Under the pieces are notes generated by a model. That model was given only the letters and a program-made list of their open reading frames with translations. It did no database searches and had not been told where the DNA came from. Of a stretch of DNA of 39,097 bases, positions 33,928-39,097 are shown piece after piece. How positions within the stretch are numbered: position 1 is the stretch's first letter; each line of letters starts with the position of its first letter. The stretch is from Holophagaceae bacterium (GTDB lineage: Bacteria > Acidobacteriota > Holophagae > Holophagales > Holophagaceae): positions 1-39,097 of the forward strand of contig PLUC01000094.1 in assembly GCA_003165415.1 (NCBI GenBank), written 5' to 3'. Both the position numbers and the translations under genes were made by a program.

Positions 33928-34610
33928 TCGACACGCTGTGCGCCGTGGAAACGCCCGAAGGGGTGGAACTGGAGTTCAGCCCCGCCGGGCCGGTCCCCAG
34001 GGCCCTGGCCTGGATGGTGGACGCCGGCATCCGCGGGGCCGCCTACGTGGCCCTGGCGACGGTCCTGCAAGGCCTGGGGCAGGTGGGCCTGGGCCTCCTG
34101 ATGCTGGGCATGTTCCTGCTGGAGTGGTTCTACCCGGTGGGGTTCGAGGTCCTGGCCCGGGGCCAGACCCCCGGCAAGAAGCTCCTGGGCCTGCGCGTGC
34201 TCCGGGCCGACGGGGCGCCGGTGGGCTGGTCCCGGTCCACGGTGCGCAGCCTGCTGGCCTTCGCCGACTTCCTGCCGTTCGGGTTCGCCGCGGGCCTCAC
34301 CGCCATGCTCCTGGGCCGGCACTCCCGGCGCCTGGGGGACCTGGCGGCGGGCACGGTGGTGGTCCACCTGTCCATGGACCCGGCCCGCCGCCCCCAGACC
34401 GGCGGCGCGGCCGAGACCCTTCCGCCGCCCTTTCCCCTCTCCCTGCCGGAACAGCGGGCGGTCATGGGCTTCGCCGAGCGGGCGCCGGGCCTCACCCTCG
34501 AGCGGGCCCGGGAACTGGCCGACCTGCTGGAGCCCCTCACCGGCGCCCGGGGCGACGAGGGCGTGGCCAGGCTCCAGGCCATGGCCCTCGGCCTTCGGGG
34601 GCTGTCGTGA
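33924..34610 (+). CDS. RDD family membrane protein (second of two)
   Basis: A 228-residue relative of the preceding gene, so a tandem duplication is likely. It has VPRALAWMVDAGIRGAAYVA (R and D of the family), hydrophobic helices to about residue 70, and the loop LARGQTPGKKLLGLRVLRAD, then SRRLGDLAAGTVVVH. The C-terminal ~75 residues are an extra helical, soluble part not found in the first copy (LPEQRAVMGFAERAPGLTLE). ATGA and GTGA overlaps connect it to both neighbours, indicating coupled translation in the operon. Confidence 0.9.
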   Translation: MIDTLCAVETPEGVELEFSPAGPVPRALAWMVDAGIRGAAYVALATVLQGLGQVGLGLLMLGMFLLEWFYPVGFEVLARGQTPGKKLLGLRVLRADGAPVGWSRSTVRSLLAFADFLPFGFAAGLTAMLLGRHSRRLGDLAAGTVVVHLSMDPARRPQTGGAAETLPPPFPLSLPEQRAVMGFAERAPGLTLERARELADLLEPLTGARGDEGVARLQAMALGLRGLS

Positions 34611-35551
34611 AACAGGAGCGGTTCGAGCAGGCGCACCGGGAGGAGTGGGACGCCTTGGCGGCCATGCTGGCGGCGGGGGCGGGCGACCAGCGGCTGCCCC
34701 AGGCCTACCGCAGGGTCTGCCAGCACCTGGCCCTGGCCCGGGACCGCTGCTACACCGCCGGCCTGGTCCAGCGCCTGAACGGGCTGGTCATGGCCGGGCA
34801 CCAGGCCCTGTACGGGTCCACCCTGGGGCTGGGCCCCCAGTGGGGCCGGTTCCTGGCCGGGGGCCTGGCCCGCAGCGTCAGGGCCCTTTACCGGCCGGTG
34901 CTGCTGGCGGCCATGCTGGTGGCCCTGCCCATGGCGATCCTGCCCCCGGCCATCGCCCGCGACCCGCAGCTGGCCTACCTGGTGGAGAGTCCCCAGGACC
35001 TGGCGCGCATGGAGACCATGTACCAGCCCGGGGCGGGCCGCTTCGGCCGGGCCAATCAGGCCCAGACCGACGTGGCGATGTTCGGCTTCTATATCTGGAA
35101 CAATGTCCGGATCACCTTCCAGGCCTTCGCCGGCGGCATCATCCTGGGCCTGGGATCGATCTTCTTCCTGCTCTACAACGGCGTGCACGGCGGGGCGGTG
35201 GCGGGCTATCTGGCCCACGCCGGCCTGGGCCCCCAGTTCTGGCCGTTCGTGGCCACCCACAGCGCCCTGGAGCTGCCGTCCCTGGTGCTGGCGGGGGCGG
35301 CGGGGCTGCACCTGGGCTGGGCGCTCCTGGCCCCGGGGCGGCGCTCCCGGGCCCAGGCCCTGCGCATCGCCGCCCGGGAGGGCATGCCCCTGGTCTACGG
35401 CGCGGCGCTCATGGACGGTCTGGCCGCCTGCATCGAGGCGTTCTGGTCGGCCAGCGCCCTGGTCCCGCCGGCCGTGAAGCTGGCCTCGGGCGCCCTGCTC
35501 TGGACCGCCATGGCGGGCTATTTCCTCCTGGCCGGGCGGCGCCGTGCTTGA
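34607..35551 (+). CDS. SpoIIM-like membrane protein
   Basis: A 314-residue protein of the stage II sporulation protein M family. A soluble helical start (RRVCQHLALARDRCYTAGLV) leads to several membrane helices and the family core NNVRITFQAFAGGIILGLGS, FFLLYNGVHGGAVAGYLAHA, and THSALELPSLVLAGAAGLHL. In non-spore formers this gene is a regular part of MoxR/DUF58 clusters and has no known sporulation role. It starts at GTG 34607, overlapping the stop of the second RDD gene, and ends inside the DUF4129 gene's start. Confidence 0.9.
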   Translation: MKQERFEQAHREEWDALAAMLAAGAGDQRLPQAYRRVCQHLALARDRCYTAGLVQRLNGLVMAGHQALYGSTLGLGPQWGRFLAGGLARSVRALYRPVLLAAMLVALPMAILPPAIARDPQLAYLVESPQDLARMETMYQPGAGRFGRANQAQTDVAMFGFYIWNNVRITFQAFAGGIILGLGSIFFLLYNGVHGGAVAGYLAHAGLGPQFWPFVATHSALELPSLVLAGAAGLHLGWALLAPGRRSRAQALRIAAREGMPLVYGAALMDGLAACIEAFWSASALVPPAVKLASGALLWTAMAGYFLLAGRRRA

Positions 35552-36986
35552 GGGGCTGCGGGTGGCCGCGCGCCCGCGCTCCCCTTGGGAGGCGGCGGAC
35601 CTGGGCCTGGCGCTGCTGCGCGCCCAGGCCTGGCCGGTCTATCGGGCATGGCTGGCCGCGCTCCTGCCCCTGGCCCTGATCCTGACCGTGGCCTGCCGGC
35701 AGAGCCCCTGGCTGGCGCCGCTGGTCCTCTGGTGGCTCAAGCCGGCCCTGGACCGCCCGGTGCTGCACGTGCTGGCCCGGGCCACCTTCGGATCGGCCCC
35801 CGGCCTGGGGGAGACCTTCCTCGAGGCGCCCGGCTACTGCCGCAAGGGCCTGGCCGCCACCCTGCTGTGGCGGCGCTTCAGCCCCGAGCGCGGCCTGCTG
35901 CTGCCGGTGTGGCAGCTGGAACAGCCCACCGGCGCCGGCTTCCGCAGGCGCCGGCACGTGCTGTTCCAGCGCGGCCGGGCCCAGGCCTGGCTGCTCACCC
36001 TGGTCTGCCTGCTGTTCACGGCGGTGCTGGCCATGGGCGCCCTGGCCGGCCTCGCCTACTTCCAGCCCGGCAGCGGGGCCCACAGCCTGCTGGCGGCGGC
36101 GTTCGCCCCTCCGGGCCACCGCCTGGCCTGGCTGGACCTGCTGCTGCCGGCCCTGCCCACCCTGGCCATGGCGGCGGTGGAACCGGTCTACGTGGCGGCC
36201 GGGTTCGGCCTCTACCTGAATCGCCGGGTGCAGCTGGAGGCCTGGGACCTGGAGCAGGCGTTCCGGCAGCTGGGCCAGCGCGCCCGGAACCGGGCCGGGC
36301 AGGTGCTCCTGGCGCTGCTGCTGGCGTTCGCCGGCTGGCACCTGCGCGCCCAGGACCGCCCCGCGCCGCCGCCCATGGAGCCCAAGGCCGCCCTGGCCGA
36401 GGTGATGCGGGCGCCGGAGTTCTCCACCCGGCGCCAGGTCTGGCGCCTCCGCCTGCGCCATCCGTCCGTCCCGGCTCCGGCCGCCGCGCCCCCCGCCTGG
36501 ATCGGCCGGGCGATGGAGATGCTGGCGGTGCTGCTCAAGTGGCTGCTCCCAGTCGGAGCGGCCCTCTGGCTCATCCTGGCCCTCTGGCGCCACCGGCACG
36601 GCCTGGCCCAGGCCCTGAGGCCGCCCCCCGCCACGCCCCCCGCGCGCATCCTCGGGCTGGACATCCGCCCCGCCGGGCTCCCCCCGGACCTGCCCGAGGC
36701 CGCGGGCCGGCTCTGGGACCAGGGTGACACCCGGGGCGCCCTGGCCCTGCTCTACCGCGGTGCCCTGGCCCACCTGGTCCACGGCCTGGGCGTCCCGCTC
36801 ACGGCCGGCGCCACCGAAGGGGACTGCCTGCGCCTGGGCGGCCTCGCCCTGGCCGAACCGGGCGCCGAGTACTTCGCCCGGCTCACCGCCACCTGGCAGC
36901 GGGTGGCCTACGGCGGCCAGCCCGCCGCCGGCCAGGACCGCGACCTGTGCGCGGCCTGGACCAGCCATTTCCTGGTGCGGCCATGA
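35544..36986 (+). CDS. Membrane protein with C-terminal DUF4129-like domain
   Basis: A 480-residue protein with several hydrophobic segments (LAALLPLALILTVACRQSPW near 40-55, LLTLVCLLFTAVLAMGALAG near 150-170, others to about 350) and a soluble end that fits DUF4129: LWDQGDTRGALALLYRGALA, HGLGVPLTAGATEGDCLRLG. It starts at GTG 35544, overlapping the SpoIIM-like gene by 8 bases, and stops at the ATGA of the DUF4350 gene. DUF4129 proteins are often found next to transglutaminase-like or MoxR genes; the function is not known. Confidence 0.82.
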   Translation: MLEGLRVAARPRSPWEAADLGLALLRAQAWPVYRAWLAALLPLALILTVACRQSPWLAPLVLWWLKPALDRPVLHVLARATFGSAPGLGETFLEAPGYCRKGLAATLLWRRFSPERGLLLPVWQLEQPTGAGFRRRRHVLFQRGRAQAWLLTLVCLLFTAVLAMGALAGLAYFQPGSGAHSLLAAAFAPPGHRLAWLDLLLPALPTLAMAAVEPVYVAAGFGLYLNRRVQLEAWDLEQAFRQLGQRARNRAGQVLLALLLAFAGWHLRAQDRPAPPPMEPKAALAEVMRAPEFSTRRQVWRLRLRHPSVPAPAAAPPAWIGRAMEMLAVLLKWLLPVGAALWLILALWRHRHGLAQALRPPPATPPARILGLDIRPAGLPPDLPEAAGRLWDQGDTRGALALLYRGALAHLVHGLGVPLTAGATEGDCLRLGGLALAEPGAEYFARLTATWQRVAYGGQPAAGQDRDLCAAWTSHFLVRP

Positions 36987-38059
36987 AGGCCCGCGGCGCC
37001 CTGCTGATCCTGGCGCTGGTCCTGGCGGCCATGCTGGGCTGGCTGTTCCACACCCAGTTCACCTGGACGCGGGAGGACGCCTGGGCGGGCTTCCAGGGGG
37101 AGGCCCAGGACAACGATTTCCTGGCCGCCCAGCGGCTGCTCCAGCGCACCGGCCACCTCGCCGTGTGCCTCCAGGACCTTCCGGCCACCCTGCCGGCCCC
37201 CGGAGACGTGCTCATCCTGCCCCGGCGCACCCTGGCCATGGCCCCCGCCGACGCGGCCAGGCTCGCCGGCTGGGTGTCCGGGGGCGGCCTGCTCCTGGCC
37301 GAAGGGGCCGAGCCGGAAGCCCCCGCCGGACCGGTGCGGGACGCCCTGTTCGCCCGCTTCGGGGCGCGGCTGGTGCCGGCGGACACCGCCCCCGGGGTGG
37401 GGACCCACACCCTCGGCGACGCCGCCCTCCAGCTGGACCTGCGCGGCCGGGCCCGCATCATGGGGCCCGGCGCCGACAGTGCCCTGGTCCGGTGCCCCCT
37501 GGGCAAGGGCGAGGCCCTGCTCTGCACCGACCTGGGCTGCCTCTCCAACCGGCGCATCCAGGCCTTCGACCACGCCGACTTCCTCTGCGCCGTGGCGGCC
37601 CTGCGCCCCGGGGGCACGGTCCGGATCGTCACCATTGAAAGGGCCGCCACCGCCTGGGCCTGGCTGTGGCGCCATGCCGGCCCGGCCCTCGTCGCGCTGG
37701 CCGCCCTCTGCCTGGGGGCCCTGTGGGCCGCCGCGCCCCGGTTCGGTCCGGTGGAGCCCGCGCCCGACCCGGCCCGGCGCAGCTTCCTGGAGCACCTGGA
37801 CGCCTGCGGCCGCTACCAGTGGCGGGCCGCCCAGGGCCGCCCGCTGCTGGACGCCTGCCGCGGCGCCTTCCTGCGCCGCCTGGGCCAGCTCCACCCCGGC
37901 TGGGCCGACCTGGAGCCCGCACAGCTCTGCCCGCGCCTGGCCCAGCGCTCGGGCCTGGACCGGGAGCTGATCGAGCGCGCCCTGTACCACCCCGGCCCCC
38001 ACGCCGCCGGTTTCCTCGAAGCCGTCCAGACCCTCCAACTCCTCGGGAAGCACCTATGA
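36983..38059 (+). CDS. DUF4350 domain-containing membrane protein
   Basis: A 358-residue protein with a membrane helix at the start (LLILALVLAAMLGWLF), then a periplasmic DUF4350 part (DNDFLAAQRLLQRTGHLAVC, VLILPRRTLAMAPADAARLA, GWVSGGGLLLAEGAEPEA), which has the look of a GATase-like fold, a second helix near residue 235 (LVALAALCLGALWAAAPRF), and a C-terminal cytoplasmic helical tail. It is placed between the DUF4129 and MoxR genes with ATGA overlaps at both ends. Confidence 0.88.
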   Translation: MKARGALLILALVLAAMLGWLFHTQFTWTREDAWAGFQGEAQDNDFLAAQRLLQRTGHLAVCLQDLPATLPAPGDVLILPRRTLAMAPADAARLAGWVSGGGLLLAEGAEPEAPAGPVRDALFARFGARLVPADTAPGVGTHTLGDAALQLDLRGRARIMGPGADSALVRCPLGKGEALLCTDLGCLSNRRIQAFDHADFLCAVAALRPGGTVRIVTIERAATAWAWLWRHAGPALVALAALCLGALWAAAPRFGPVEPAPDPARRSFLEHLDACGRYQWRAAQGRPLLDACRGAFLRRLGQLHPGWADLEPAQLCPRLAQRSGLDRELIERALYHPGPHAAGFLEAVQTLQLLGKHL

Positions 38060-39045
38060 CCAGCGAAGCCCCAACTCTCCCCAACGAACGCCTGCTCTGG
38101 GCCCGGGATCTCACCGGCCGGATCCGCGCGGAAATCCAGAAGGTCCTGGTGGGCCAGGAGGACACGGTGGAGCAGGTGCTCACCGCGCTCCTGGCCGCCG
38201 GGCACATCCTGCTGGAGGGCAACCCCGGCCTGGGCAAGACCCTGCTGGTGCGGGCCCTGGCCCGGGCCGTGCAGGGCGGCTCGGCCCGGATCCAGTTCAC
38301 CCCCGACCTCATGCCCTCGGACGTGATGGGCCACGCCGTCTACGACCCCAAGACCGAGAGCTTCCGCATCCGCAAGGGCCCGGTGTTCACCAACCTCCTG
38401 CTGGCCGACGAGATCAACCGGGCCCCGGCCAAGACCCAGTCCGCCCTGTTGGAGGTGATGCAGGAGCAGCAGGTCACCATCGAAGGGCGGTCGTTCCCGG
38501 CCGGCGCGCCGTTCATGGTGCTGGCCACCCAGAACCCCCTGGAGCAGGAAGGCACCTACCCCCTGCCCGAGGCCCAGCTGGACCGGTTCCTGCTCAAGGT
38601 CGCCATGGACTTCCCCCAGGAGACCGAGGAGCTGGACCTGGTCCGCCTGGTGACCAGCGGCAGCGCCGGCGACCGGCTGCAGGTGGAGGCCGTGGCCCCG
38701 GTGGCCACCACCGCGGACGTGCTGGAGCTCCAGGGGGCCACCGCCCTGGTGCGGGTGGACGACCAGGTGCTGGCCTACGCCGTGCGCATCACCCGGGCCA
38801 CCCGCGCCTGGACCGGGTTCTCAGTGGGGGCCAGCCCCCGCGGCAGCATCGCCCTGGTGCGCGCGGCCCGGGGCCGGGCCCTCCTGGACGGGCGCGACTT
38901 CGCCACCCCCGACGACGTGAAGGCCCTGGCCCTGCCCGCCCTGCGCCACCGGGTCGCCCCGGCCCCGGAAAGCGAGATCGAAGGCACCACCTGCGACCAG
39001 CTGCTCACGGCCATGCTGGAGCGGGTCCCGGCGCCAAGAGACTGA
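38056..39045 (+). CDS. MoxR family AAA+ ATPase
   Basis: A 329-residue MoxR-type AAA+ ATPase. Walker A is EGNPGLGKTLLVRALA (about 55-70), followed by RIQFTPDLMPSDVMG, Walker B LLLADEINRAPAKTQSALLE, sensor 1 VLATQNPLEQEGTYPLPEAQ and LDRFLLKV, and the lid with ASPRGSIALVRAARGRALLD. MoxR proteins act as chaperones that help mature or load partners containing von Willebrand A domains, usually the DUF58 protein encoded next to them, which here begins immediately after. ATG overlaps the DUF4350 stop. Confidence 0.96.
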   Translation: MTSEAPTLPNERLLWARDLTGRIRAEIQKVLVGQEDTVEQVLTALLAAGHILLEGNPGLGKTLLVRALARAVQGGSARIQFTPDLMPSDVMGHAVYDPKTESFRIRKGPVFTNLLLADEINRAPAKTQSALLEVMQEQQVTIEGRSFPAGAPFMVLATQNPLEQEGTYPLPEAQLDRFLLKVAMDFPQETEELDLVRLVTSGSAGDRLQVEAVAPVATTADVLELQGATALVRVDDQVLAYAVRITRATRAWTGFSVGASPRGSIALVRAARGRALLDGRDFATPDDVKALALPALRHRVAPAPESEIEGTTCDQLLTAMLERVPAPRD

Positions 39046-39097
39046 TGCGCCCCGCCTCCCGGCTGCTCCTGCTTCTCGGCGCCTGGCTGGCGCTGGC
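39045..39097 (+). CDS. Start of a probable DUF58 protein (cut by window end)
   Basis: An ATG shares its A with the TGA of the moxR gene, and 17 codons are visible: MRPASRLLLLLGAWLALA, which looks like the first membrane helix of DUF58 proteins. The call rests mainly on position after moxR, since only the first helix is in view. Confidence 0.6.
   Translation, partial: MRPASRLLLLLGAWLAL

Overview
The window is about 39 kb of GC-rich, gene-dense DNA from a free-living bacterium with a Gram-negative type envelope. It encodes Mla-type lipid transport, type IV pilus minor pilins, a Tat-like signal, a chemoreceptor remnant and a PilZ protein. The mix of rho, RNase J, PriA, TrmL, a MoxR/SpoIIM-like membrane cluster and a DUF2911 protein would suit an Acidobacteriota (Holophaga/Geothrix-like) genome. 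That placement is inference from gene content and composition. No rRNA, tRNA, CRISPR array, phage or transposase gene was seen.

Layout. 1-4.6 kb (minus): 5' part of rho, then a compact group rsmA > rnj (RNase J) > sixA-like phosphatase > alpha/beta hydrolase. 4.7-6.8 kb (minus): pilV > pilW > pilX-like minor pilins, each start overlapping the previous stop. 7.1-9.6 kb: a chemoreceptor that appears to have lost its middle, then two unrelated methyltransferases with overlapping 3' ends. 9.6-11.9 kb: priA. 11.9-13.3 kb: a rearranged stretch where the 5' half of an alpha-hydroxy-acid oxidising enzyme is joined tail to tail to the 5' third of a response regulator, followed by an intact CheY-like regulator. 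13.4-16.8 kb: nadC, HIT protein, a LYC1-like GNAT acetyltransferase, trmL and a Uma2 nuclease-like gene. 16.8-18.6 kb (minus): RluA-type pseudouridine synthase overlapping a diacylglycerol-kinase-like lipid kinase. 18.7-21.1 kb (plus): Mla-like permease, a catalytically degenerate ABC ATPase and an MCE-domain protein. 21.1-23.4 kb: a repeat-bearing intergenic region and a large secreted protein I do not recognise. 23.4-28.8 kb (minus): ABC exporter > ThiE-AroK fusion, then metallophosphoesterase > PilZ > DUF2911. 28.9-32.9 kb (plus): NYN nuclease, aroB, TPR protein and a small secreted protein. 33.4-39.1 kb (plus): seven genes (RDD, RDD, SpoIIM-like, DUF4129, DUF4350, MoxR, start of a probable DUF58 gene) packed with ATGA/GTGA overlaps.

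Working together. Shikimate-pathway enzymes lie on both sides of the ABC exporter (AroK domain in a ThiE fusion, and AroB). The Mla-like trio should move lipids between membranes, but its ATPase has lost the residues needed for ATP hydrolysis. The last operon is the widespread but poorly understood MoxR/DUF58 envelope module. The most unusual items are the dead-looking MlaF homologue, the ThiE-AroK fusion, the deletion scar at about 12.7 kb, the hollowed-out chemoreceptor, the inverted repeat pair at 21.2-21.4 kb and the 622-residue secreted orphan.
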